A stretch of 7,289 nt of DNA, from NCBI GenBank assembly GCA_002367375.1, contig DFBR01000129.1, forward strand, positions 748 to 8,036, in the 5' to 3' direction. This DNA comes from Erythrobacter sp. UBA3075. Lineage in GTDB: Bacteria > Pseudomonadota > Alphaproteobacteria > Sphingomonadales > Sphingomonadaceae. The notes under the pieces are model-generated. The model was not told the DNA's origin and did not search any database. It saw only the letters and a program-made list of their open reading frames with translations. Below, in pieces: positions 1-6,031 of this stretch. The position numbers and the translations under genes were made by a program. The stretch's first letter is position 1, and each line of letters starts with the position of its first letter.

Positions 1-390
1 GGCCTTCCGGTGAGGCGTGATGCTGGCCGCAAGAACATCCAGGAATGGCTCGCGTTTCCCGACATTCCGCTGGCATCACTCGCGCCTTGGCTACCCCAGG
101 AATGCGATCCGACAAGCGAACTTGCGAGTGAGCTGGCAGAGGACGCAGCCTACGCGCCCTATCTTGCTCGACAAGACGCTGAGTTGCGTGACTTGCGCAG
201 CGGTGAGGCGTTGGAACTGGGTGACGGCTTCCCCTACTCAGAGGTACCAGGCCTATCCAATGAAATGGTGGAGCGTCTTAGTAATGCCCGCCCGAGCAAT
301 TTGGCCGCCGCGGGCCGCGTTCGCGGAATCACGCCAACGGCACTTGCGGCATTGCTGGTCCACGCGAAACGCCGTAACCGCGCTGCATGA
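1..390 (+). CDS. mnmG: MnmG (GidA) tRNA uridine-34 modification enzyme, C-terminal end only (5' partial)
   Basis: MnmG, with MnmE, installs the carboxymethylaminomethyl group on U34 of certain tRNAs, using FAD, folate and glycine or ammonium. Only the last 129 residues are here. The frame is open from base 1 ([12 protein letters not shown]) and ends with TGA at 388-390. The C-terminal GidA-associated domain is recognisable: a [12 protein letters not shown] helix that contacts tRNA and MnmE, then [16 protein letters not shown], then [24 protein letters not shown], matching the family pattern 'P.tl.qA.ri.GiTpaA...Ll'. The FAD-binding part lies outside the window. The stop overlaps the rsmG start as ATGA. 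The gidA-gidB-parA-parB order is conserved in many bacteria and supports the call. The ATG at base 10 is internal, not a true start. Confidence 0.93.
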   Translation, partial: GLPVRRDAGRKNIQEWLAFPDIPLASLAPWLPQECDPTSELASELAEDAAYAPYLARQDAELRDLRSGEALELGDGFPYSEVPGLSNEMVERLSNARPSNLAAAGRVRGITPTALAALLVHAKRRNRAA

Positions 391-1013
391 TCGAGACCGA
401 AGAACAGGCGAAGGCATTTTGCGCTGAGCGATGCGATGCGGAAGCCATGGAGCGGCTTGACCGCTTCATTGCCTTGCTGGCCATGGAGAACTCGCGCCAG
501 AATCTCATTTCTTCTGCCAGCCTCGATCATGTTTGGCAGCGTCATATTGCCGACAGCATCCAACTGCTCGATCATGTTCCACGTGAAACATCACCTTGGC
601 TCGATTTGGGGTCGGGGGCCGGGCTCCCCGGATTGGTTCTCGCTATGGTAAGACCTGATCTGCAGATTGGCTTGGTCGAATCGCGCAGAAAGCGAATCGA
701 ATGGTTGGAGCGGGTTGCGGAGGAATTCGGGCTCTCCAATTGCACCGTTCATGGATCGCGGCTCGAACTTGTGGAAAGCTCCGAAATTGCCGTCATCACA
801 GCGCGCGCCTTTGCTCCGCTAGGCAAATTGCTCGACTTATCCGCCCGTTTTTCCACACGCTCCACCACCTGGCTGTTGCCCAAAGGGCGTTCGGGGGCGC
901 AAGAACTGTCGCAACAACCTACGAAAATCCGGGCAATGTTCCACGTGGAACATTCTGTGACGGATGCGGAGGCGGGAATCTTAGTCGGCACCGGGAGGCC
1001 AGTTCTGTCATGA
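387..1013 (+). CDS. rsmG: RsmG (GidB) 16S rRNA (guanine-N7)-methyltransferase
   Basis: RsmG is a cytosolic SAM-dependent enzyme that makes m7G527 (E. coli numbering) in 16S rRNA; its loss is a known route to low-level streptomycin resistance. The 208-residue product has the usual family length. Visible motifs in order are ENSRQNLIS with [13 protein letters not shown] (residues 34-61), the SAM-binding glycine loop [11 protein letters not shown] (72-82), [12 protein letters not shown] after strand 2 (96-107), ITARAFAPL (137-145) and WLLPKGR (162-168). The start overlaps the mnmG stop (ATGA 387-390) and has no good Shine-Dalgarno sequence, which suggests coupled translation. The gene carries two parS sites: bases 575-590 encode residues 63-68 and bases 937-952 encode residues 184-189 (MFHVEH). 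Its stop overlaps the parA start. Confidence 0.96.
   Translation: MIETEEQAKAFCAERCDAEAMERLDRFIALLAMENSRQNLISSASLDHVWQRHIADSIQLLDHVPRETSPWLDLGSGAGLPGLVLAMVRPDLQIGLVESRRKRIEWLERVAEEFGLSNCTVHGSRLELVESSEIAVITARAFAPLGKLLDLSARFSTRSTTWLLPKGRSGAQELSQQPTKIRAMFHVEHSVTDAEAGILVGTGRPVLS
575..590 (+). other. parS: parS centromere site 1 (inside rsmG)
   Basis: The 16-mer TGTTCCACGTGAAACA matches the widely conserved chromosomal parS consensus TGTTNCACGTGAAACA at every fixed position. parS is where ParB binds through its HTH and loads as a CTP-dependent sliding clamp that spreads over several kilobases; ParA then drives origin segregation. The site lies about 1.2 kb upstream of parB and is embedded in rsmG, where it encodes residues 63-68 (HVPRET). 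Confidence 0.95.
937..952 (+). other. parS: parS centromere site 2 (inside rsmG, perfect palindrome)
   Basis: The 16-mer TGTTCCACGTGGAACA is a perfect palindrome. It keeps the TGTT/AACA arms and the CACGTG core of parS and differs from site 1 at one base. It starts 362 bp after site 1 and 73 bp before the parA start. It encodes MFHVEH (RsmG residues 184-189), in a different reading frame from site 1. ParB binding is inferred from the consensus match and the adjacent parAB genes. Confidence 0.93.
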
Positions 1014-1786
1014 TCGTGATCGCAATAGCCAATCAGAAGGGTGGAGTGGGTAAGACCACAACAGCCATCAATATTGCGACTGCCATGGCGGCGAGTGGTT
1101 GGCGCACCCTGTTGGTCGATCTCGATCCGCAGGGGAATGCCTCGACCGGCATCGGTGTAGGCGCAGCAGACCGCGATTTTTCGAGCTATGATGTGTTGGT
1201 GGATCAAGTGGCAGTTGATCACTGCGTAATGCGCTCAACCATTCCCGGCCTCGACCTGCTCCCTGCAACCGTCGACCTGAGTGGTGCTGAAGTTGAGCTG
1301 GTTGGCGTAGAGAACCGCGCGCACCGTTTGCGTGATGCCCTTGCAGATCATGAAGGCCATGACATTTGCTTTATCGATTGTCCGCCATCGCTCGGCCTGC
1401 TGACGCTCAATGCGCTCTGTGCCGCTGATACGTTGATGGTGCCGCTGCAGTGCGAATTTTTTGCGCTGGAAGGCTTGAGCCAGCTTTTGCAGACGGTCGA
1501 GCAGGTTCAACAGCGTTTCAACCCCGATTTGGGCATCGTTGGCATTGCCCTGACCATGTTCGACAGGCGCAATCGCCTGACAGACCAGGTTTCTGATGAT
1601 GTGCGCGAATGTTTGGGTGATCTGGTGTTCGAGGCCGTGATTCCGCGCAATGTCAGGCTTTCCGAGGCACCGAGCCACGGCCTGCCTGCACTCGTATATG
1701 ATCATTCATGCACCGGCAGTCGAGCCTATATGGCGCTTGCGAGAGAGCTGATTGGACGTCTCCCAGCACAAAAGGTGGCAGCATGA
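1010..1786 (+). CDS. parA: ParA (Soj family) chromosome-partitioning ATPase
   Basis: ParA is a deviant-Walker ATPase that binds the nucleoid nonspecifically as an ATP dimer and is released by ParB, moving the replicated origin. The 258-residue product is typical of short chromosomal ParA/Soj proteins. It has the deviant Walker A KGGVGKTT at residues 10-17 with signature Lys10 and catalytic Lys15, VDLDPQGNAS (36-45), Walker B FIDCPPSLG (121-129), and the family motif IPRNVRLSEAPSHG (211-224). The ATG at 1010 is chosen because Met-Ile-Val-Ile-Ala starts the first beta strand directly before Walker A and because it overlaps the rsmG stop as ATGA; GGGAGG at 993-998 can serve as ribosome binding site. 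Upstream in-frame codons from 701 onward lie within rsmG and are not used. The stop overlaps the parB start. Confidence 0.96.
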   Translation: MIVIAIANQKGGVGKTTTAINIATAMAASGWRTLLVDLDPQGNASTGIGVGAADRDFSSYDVLVDQVAVDHCVMRSTIPGLDLLPATVDLSGAEVELVGVENRAHRLRDALADHEGHDICFIDCPPSLGLLTLNALCAADTLMVPLQCEFFALEGLSQLLQTVEQVQQRFNPDLGIVGIALTMFDRRNRLTDQVSDDVRECLGDLVFEAVIPRNVRLSEAPSHGLPALVYDHSCTGSRAYMALARELIGRLPAQKVAA

Positions 1787-2766
1787 GCGACAAGGACACA
1801 AAGCAGGCGCAGGGCGACGCGACACCGCGCGTGCCTGCCAATCGGCGCAAGCTCGGCAAAGGGCTTGGCGCTCTAATGGGCGAAGCACGGCGTGAGGAAC
1901 CCTTGGTGGCGTCAGGCGGTGCGGCATCGCCAAACCAAAGTGCGGCCACAACAACGCCCTCTGACGGTCTCGCCATGTTGGCCATATCCGATATCGAGCC
2001 GCACCCAGACCAGCCGCGCCATCATTTTGATGAGGAAGCGCTTGCAGAGCTCGCTGCATCGATTGCCAGCCGCGGTGTGATTCAACCTGTGATTGTCCGT
2101 CCGCAACCGCGAGGTAAATATCAGCTGGTTGCAGGTGAGCGCCGTTGGCGCGCTTCGCAAAAGGCGCACTTGCATGAAATTCCGGCCATAATTCGTGATC
2201 TGGCGGATCGCGATGTTATGGCGCTGGCGCTTATTGAGAATATTCAGCGCGAAGATCTCAACCCGGTTGAAGAAGCGCGTGCCTATCAGCGTCTGTCTGA
2301 ATTCGAAGGCATGACCCAGGCTGATATCGCCACTCTGGTGGAGAAATCACGCAGCCACGTGGCCAATTTGCAGCGCATTCTTTCTTTGCCAACACGCGTA
2401 CTCGATCATCTGGAGGCTGGACGGCTCGATATGGGCCACGGCCGTGCGCTGATCGGACTGGATGATGCCGAGGAATTGGCGGAGCAGGCGGTCAGCAAGG
2501 GCTTGTCCGTGCGTGAAGTTGAGAAACTGGCGCGCAAAAGCCGCAACGGCGGAGAAGTCCCGGCTCGTCGCACGGCACGCCCACCCCGCGATTCGGCGCA
2601 GGATGCCGATATTGCAGCGGTTGAAAACCACCTTGAGGAATTCCTCGGTCTGCCGGTAAAAATCGCCACAGACGATGATCCGCGTTCGGGGGCCGTGACG
2701 GTGAGATTCCGCACACTTGACCAGCTAGACCTTATTTGTCAGAGACTTACGGGCAGTGGCATCTGA
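1783..2766 (+). CDS. parB: ParB (Spo0J family) CTP-dependent centromere-binding clamp
   Basis: ParB recognises parS, hydrolyses CTP, slides and spreads on DNA, and stimulates ParA. The 327-residue product has the full layout: an N-terminal ParA-contacting motif RRKLGKGLGALMGE (residues 21-34), a low-complexity linker (35-61), a ParB/Srx CTP-binding domain starting IEPHPDQPR (71-79) with GERRWRA (118-124) and ENIQRED (152-158), the parS-reading HTH MTQADIATLVEKSRSHVAN (177-195), a second linker with basic residues (251-275), and a C-terminal dimerisation domain (276-327). The ATG at 1783 overlaps the parA stop as ATGA, and AAGGTGG (1772-1778) is a good ribosome binding site. The in-frame ATG at 1708 is inside parA and gives a non-ParB extension. 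The matching parS sites lie 1.2 and 0.8 kb upstream. Confidence 0.96.
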   Translation: MSDKDTKQAQGDATPRVPANRRKLGKGLGALMGEARREEPLVASGGAASPNQSAATTTPSDGLAMLAISDIEPHPDQPRHHFDEEALAELAASIASRGVIQPVIVRPQPRGKYQLVAGERRWRASQKAHLHEIPAIIRDLADRDVMALALIENIQREDLNPVEEARAYQRLSEFEGMTQADIATLVEKSRSHVANLQRILSLPTRVLDHLEAGRLDMGHGRALIGLDDAEELAEQAVSKGLSVREVEKLARKSRNGGEVPARRTARPPRDSAQDADIAAVENHLEEFLGLPVKIATDDDPRSGAVTVRFRTLDQLDLICQRLTGSGI

Positions 2767-2778
2767 TTCAAGCACACC

Positions 2779-2808
2779 AGTTGCGCGGCGCTAGAAGTTG
2801 CGCGGCGC
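2779..2808. repeat. 13-bp direct repeat between convergent genes, second copy with a small hairpin
   Basis: AGTTGCGCGGCGC occurs at 2779-2791 and again at 2796-2808, 17 bp apart start to start. This lies in the 74-bp gap between the parB stop and the end of the minus-strand glycine-zipper gene. The second copy extends into TTGCG-CGG-CGCAA (2798-2810), a 5-bp stem with a 3-base loop, followed by GTTTTC. That could be a weak intrinsic terminator for the par operon, but the stem is short and the T-run poor. The repeat itself is certain; a function is not. Confidence 0.55.
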
Positions 2809-2838
2809 AAGTTTTCAGACCTCGGAAATAGCAGCGAT

Positions 2839-2850
2839 GCTCAGCTGAGC
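2839..2850. repeat. 12-bp perfect palindrome spanning a stop codon
   Basis: GCTCAGCTGAGC is a perfect 12-bp palindrome that includes the stop codon (2841-2843, minus strand) of the glycine-zipper gene. As RNA it would form only a very tight hairpin, so it is not a convincing terminator. No known binding site is recognised. Confidence 0.4.
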
Positions 2851-3845
2851 GGCGTTAGCTTGCCCTGCGGTTGAGCCTGAGGCGCTGGACGCGGGGTAGG
2901 GCGAGGACGGGGGCGCGATGCCGGACGTACAATCTCGACCTCTTCCTCAATCACAGTTTCGCGGCAGATGCGGCAATCCTCATCGCGGCGCTGAGCGTGG
3001 TTGTGGCCATGCCCCCGCGCCCGAGCAGGCCCCTGAACACGCCCGAACTGTGAGTGGGTGGTGACAGGCACCATCATGACCTGCTGACCATACGCGAATT
3101 GACCACCGCCAAGTTCATGGCGACGTAGATATGCCTCGCAATAGCGCGATGCCCAGACTTCATTACGGCTGAGCTCGCCATCGCCGTCCCCATCGAGCAC
3201 TGAACCGATCGCTGCGCCAGCGAGGCCACCCAGACCCGCACCTACCGCAGTGCCGAGCAGGCGATCGTCATCGGCAATGCGGTTTCCAGCCACGCCGCCA
3301 ACCACTGCGCCGAGAAGACCGCCGATAAGTCCGCCATTGCGGTCCCGGCGATCATCGTAATACCCACCCCCATCGGCCATCAGATACTGGCAATCTGTGA
3401 GCCATTGCGCACGCTCTTGCGCCGTATAGGCCAAGCGCGGGGCGTGATGGCTGCCATTGGCATTGCTGCCCGTGTGATGTTCGCGCCAACCATGCTCGCC
3501 GTGTGCGAGGACATGACCGTCTTCGCTCATGAACCGATGTTCGCCCATAAATACGCCGTGATAGCTGGCATCAACGGTTTGCCCCTCGGCATTCGTATAG
3601 GTTCCGGTCCACTCACCGTGCCAGGTTTCCTCATCACTCCAATCGCCCTGCCAAGCCCCCTCGTAGCGACCATCCGTGGTGATGGTGTCCGCATGATGCT
3701 CAGAGCTATGATGCTCAGCACCCTGATGTTCCGAACCGTGGTGATCTTGACCATGGCCATCATGATGACCTTCTTGCGCGGCGGCAGGAGCGGCTATCCC
3801 GAGCGCGGCAGCACTTGCGAGCAGGAGAACGGTGCGGGTCGTCAT
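2841..3845 (-). CDS. Secreted glycine-zipper protein with His-rich segment, EF-hand loop and CxxC (function unknown)
   Basis: This is a 334-residue exported protein of unknown function. In order it shows a Sec signal peptide (residues 1-23, TTRTV then a hydrophobic stretch, cleavage near AAA-QE); a His-rich segment (27-52) with three pentads HGSEH, QGAEH, HSSEH; a Trp/Gly segment with WQGDW and WHGEW (63-83); a glycine zipper (171-215, GGLIGGLLGAVVGGVAG and a second arm) as in the 17-kDa antigen/2TM zipper families; a canonical EF-hand loop DGDGDGELSRNE (218-229); Cys291-x-x-Cys294; and an Arg/Pro-rich tail (307-325). Single cysteines lie at 152 and 236. It probably acts in the periplasm or outer membrane; metal binding is inferred. 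The start at 3845 gives a normal signal peptide, has TAAGGG 11 bases upstream and suits the promoter at 3895-3924. An in-frame ATG at 3878 would add 11 residues before the signal. Confidence 0.85.
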   Translation of the reverse strand: MTTRTVLLLASAAALGIAAPAAAQEGHHDGHGQDHHGSEHQGAEHHSSEHHADTITTDGRYEGAWQGDWSDEETWHGEWTGTYTNAEGQTVDASYHGVFMGEHRFMSEDGHVLAHGEHGWREHHTGSNANGSHHAPRLAYTAQERAQWLTDCQYLMADGGGYYDDRRDRNGGLIGGLLGAVVGGVAGNRIADDDRLLGTAVGAGLGGLAGAAIGSVLDGDGDGELSRNEVWASRYCEAYLRRHELGGGQFAYGQQVMMVPVTTHSQFGRVQGPARARGHGHNHAQRRDEDCRICRETVIEEEVEIVRPASRPRPRPTPRPAPQAQPQGKLTPLS

Positions 3846-3894
3846 CACGGCAATATCCCTTACATGGAACGGGCGCATCGCCCATTTAACTCCA

Positions 3895-3924
3895 TATTTA
3901 CCAAGGAAAGGCGCGGAAAACCAA
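3895..3924 (-). promoter_or_regulatory. Candidate sigma70-type promoter of the glycine-zipper gene
   Basis: On the minus strand, a -35-like TTGGTT (3924-3919) is separated by 18 bp from a -10-like TAAATA (3900-3895). Transcription would start near 3888, giving a leader of roughly 40 bases that contains TAAGGG (3862-3857) before the ATG at 3845. It lies in the 133-bp gap after the fRMsr gene. The call rests on hexamer resemblance alone. Confidence 0.4.
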
Positions 3925-3978
3925 GCGGGCCGCCATCGCTGCCCCGTTACGGGACATTACGCGGCTGTGGGGAAGGGG

Positions 3979-4458
3979 CTAGATGCGCGAGCTGAGTAGA
4001 CCGGCGAGAGCTTCGATCCCGGCGCGGTCCTCTTCGTCGAACCGCGCGAGGCTTGGGCTGTCGAGATCAATCACGGCCACAACCGCGCCATCGCGCATTA
4101 CAGGCACCACCAGTTCAGATCGGCTGCGCGCATCACAGGCGATATGGCCGGGGAAACTATGCACATCTTCTACCAGCTGGGTTTCCCCTTTCGCCGCCGC
4201 ACCGCAAACACCCACTCCCACCGGAATGCGGATGCAAGCGGGCCGCCCGGCAAAGGGTCCAAGCACCAATTCACCGTCAATCAGGCGGTAAAAGCCGGTC
4301 CAATTGCAGTCCGGCAGGAATTCGCCCAGCAAAGCCGCGGCATTGGCCATATTGGCTATTGCATCAGTCTCACCGGCGGTCACAGCCTCCACGGCTTCAA
4401 GCAGGGCGGCGTAGATATCGGGCTTGCTGGCCCCCGGAGCGGGTGTGAAATCGTACAT
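3979..4458 (-). CDS. msrC: Free methionine-(R)-sulfoxide reductase (fRMsr, GAF fold)
   Basis: This cytosolic GAF-fold enzyme reduces free L-methionine-(R)-sulfoxide with thioredoxin as electron donor, a branch of oxidative damage repair. The 159-residue product is the family's normal length. Visible signatures are NWTGFYRL (residues 52-59), LVLGPFAGRPACIRIPVGVG (64-83), VCGAAA, VEDVHSFPGHIACDARSRSE (96-115) and VIDLDSP (129-135). All three family cysteines are present (Cys75, Cys85, Cys108), spaced as in E. coli fRMsr (84, 94, 118). Glu115, Asp131 and Asp133 match the substrate-binding acids 125, 141 and 143. The start at 4458 fits the family; upstream in-frame codons run under the divergent dehydrogenase gene and look non-coding. 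Only a weak GAG precedes the start. The glycine-zipper gene follows after 133 bp with its own likely promoter, so an operon is doubtful. Confidence 0.92.
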   Translation of the reverse strand: MYDFTPAPGASKPDIYAALLEAVEAVTAGETDAIANMANAAALLGEFLPDCNWTGFYRLIDGELVLGPFAGRPACIRIPVGVGVCGAAAKGETQLVEDVHSFPGHIACDARSRSELVVPVMRDGAVVAVIDLDSPSLARFDEEDRAGIEALAGLLSSRI

Positions 4459-4530
4459 GCGCTCGGCTTGTAACGCAGCCGCACGGCCAAATCCATTGCC
4501 GCCGCGCGCAGCCTCGCTTATCGAGTCATC

Positions 4531-5994
4531 ATGCGCATTCTGAAGAAAATTCTCATCACCCTGCTGGTCCTGCTCGTTATCGGTGGGATCATCATCTGGT
4601 TCCTGACGCGGCCCGACGTGGCTGAGTATTCCCTCGCGGAAACCACTGGCACTGACCCGGTGCTGGCCGAGCCGAACGAGCAGCTTGTCCCGACAGTCGC
4701 CATCGCCAGCCCGATTGGCTGGGGCGATGATGGCGCGCCGACGCCGGGCGAGGGGTTGGAGGTCAATCGCTTTGCCGAAGGGCTCGATCACCCGCGTGTG
4801 CTCCACACCCTGCCCAATGGCGATGTGCTGGTCACGCTGACCAATGCGCCAGAGCGCGAGCTGGCGGGCGGTTGGCTGACCAATTTCGTGGCCGGACTGC
4901 TGTTTAGCGAAGCGGGCGCAGGCAACCCGTCAGCCAATCAGCTGGTATTGCTGCGAGACGGCGATGAGGATGGCGTTGCCGAAGAGCAGCACGTTTTGCG
5001 CGAAGATGATCTCGATTCGCCCTCGGGCATCGCCTGGGTCGATGGCAATCTCTACATTGCCAATCACGATGCCGTGCTGCGTTTCGATTATGAACTTGGC
5101 AGCAATAGCGTGCAGGGTGAGCCGGAGAAAATCGCCGACCTCCCACCTGCCGGAAACCATTGGATGCGCAACATAATCCTTTCAGAGAACGGCACACGTC
5201 TGTTTGTCGCGGTGGGTTCGGCGTCGAATATCGGCGAAGGCGGTATGGATATCGAAGGGGAGCGCGCGGCGATCCACGAGATCAATCTCGAAACCGGATC
5301 TTCGCGGCTTTTCGGTGCCGGAATGCGCAATCCCAATGGGATGGCTTTCAACCCCTGGACCGGTGAGCTGTGGACCACTGTGAACGAGCGCGACATGCTC
5401 GGCAGTGATCTTGTGCCCGATTACATGTCCAACGTGCCCATCGGCGTGCATTACGGCTGGCCATGGGTCTATTACAAAGATGTGTTCGACGAGCGTGTTG
5501 AGGCGCCGATGCCGCGCTTCCTCACCGAATACACGCGCTTGCCCGAATATGCGCTGGGCGCTCACGCCGCGGCGCTGGGGCTGGTGTTCACCGAAGAAGG
5601 CACAAGAATGGGCGAAGCCTTCAGTCATGGCGCCTTCATTGCCCGCCATGGATCGTGGAATCGCTCCCCACCCGCAGGATATGACGTGGTGTTCGTGGAG
5701 TTCGACGAGCGCGGAAATCCTGTGGGTGAACCGCGCCAAGTGCTGGAGACATTCCTCACCAGCGAAGGCGATACCTATGGCCGTCCGACATGGGTCGAGT
5801 GGGACCGCACCGGCGCATTGCTGGTGAGCGATGATACCGCCAATATCATCTGGCGGGTTACTTCTCCCGGTGCCGAAGCGGCCGAGGCGATCGAGCGCAA
5901 TAGCGGCGAGCGTCTGCCACCTCTTCGGCAATTGCAGGGTGATCCCGCGCGCGCCTTCGAGGAAGGTGCCATCGCTCCGCAGGACATTATGTGA
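4531..5994 (+). CDS. Membrane-anchored PQQ-dependent sugar dehydrogenase (L-sorbosone dehydrogenase-like)
   Basis: This 487-residue protein has an uncleaved-looking N-terminal membrane anchor (residues 4-26, preceded by RILKK) and then a periplasmic domain. That domain resembles soluble-glucose-dehydrogenase/sorbosone-dehydrogenase beta-propellers, which oxidise aldoses or related substrates with PQQ and calcium. Supporting motifs are an acidic DGDEDG loop (143-148), SPSGIAWVDGNLYIAN (163-178), NHWMRNI (209-215), GMRNPNGMAFNPWTGELW (264-281) with VNERD, GVHYGWPW (305-312), AHAAALGLVF (344-353), RHGSWNRSPPAGY (372-384) and GRPTWVEWDRTGALLVSDD (417-435). The start at 4531 opens directly with the anchor; GAG at 4523-4525 is a short-spaced ribosome binding site. 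It is divergent from the fRMsr gene across 72 bp. No PQQ-synthesis or cytochrome partner gene is in the window. The substrate cannot be read from sequence. Confidence 0.88.
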   Translation: MRILKKILITLLVLLVIGGIIIWFLTRPDVAEYSLAETTGTDPVLAEPNEQLVPTVAIASPIGWGDDGAPTPGEGLEVNRFAEGLDHPRVLHTLPNGDVLVTLTNAPERELAGGWLTNFVAGLLFSEAGAGNPSANQLVLLRDGDEDGVAEEQHVLREDDLDSPSGIAWVDGNLYIANHDAVLRFDYELGSNSVQGEPEKIADLPPAGNHWMRNIILSENGTRLFVAVGSASNIGEGGMDIEGERAAIHEINLETGSSRLFGAGMRNPNGMAFNPWTGELWTTVNERDMLGSDLVPDYMSNVPIGVHYGWPWVYYKDVFDERVEAPMPRFLTEYTRLPEYALGAHAAALGLVFTEEGTRMGEAFSHGAFIARHGSWNRSPPAGYDVVFVEFDERGNPVGEPRQVLETFLTSEGDTYGRPTWVEWDRTGALLVSDDTANIIWRVTSPGAEAAEAIERNSGERLPPLRQLQGDPARAFEEGAIAPQDIM

Positions 5995-6031
5995 CCGGGG
6001 TCTGGAGTTAAGGGGGCCGGAGAACGGGCGG

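Noticed and set aside
837..857. Two DnaA-box-like words in rsmG, TTATCCGCC (837-845) and TTTTCCACA (849-857), between the parS sites.
   Set aside because: Both deviate from TTATNCACA, there is no AT-rich unwinding region, and they lie within conserved coding sequence. Chance is the simpler explanation.
2356..2361. A third CACGTG core, inside the HTH-coding part of parB.
   Set aside because: Its flanks (CAGC and GCCA) lack the TGTT and AACA arms that ParB needs, and the bases simply encode Ser-His-Val-Ala in the HTH.
3943..3953. Inverted repeat CCCGT-T-ACGGG downstream of the fRMsr gene.
   Set aside because: The stem is only 4-5 bp with a 1-3 base loop and is not followed by a T-run on the minus strand, so a terminator call is not supported.
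3405..3995. A 196-codon open frame on the plus strand opposite the glycine-zipper gene.
   Set aside because: Its residues show no recognisable domain and it mirrors the codon pattern of the minus-strand gene, which has a signal peptide and clear motifs.
4496..4524. TTGCCG and TATCGA with a 17-bp spacer before the PQQ dehydrogenase gene.
   Set aside because: The -10-like word ends 6 bases before the ATG, so the transcript would be nearly leaderless; the resemblance is weak in GC-rich DNA.
4459..4806. A 116-codon upstream extension of the fRMsr frame under the dehydrogenase gene.
   Set aside because: It has no family similarity, is antisense to the dehydrogenase, and the remaining 159 residues already form a full-length fRMsr.
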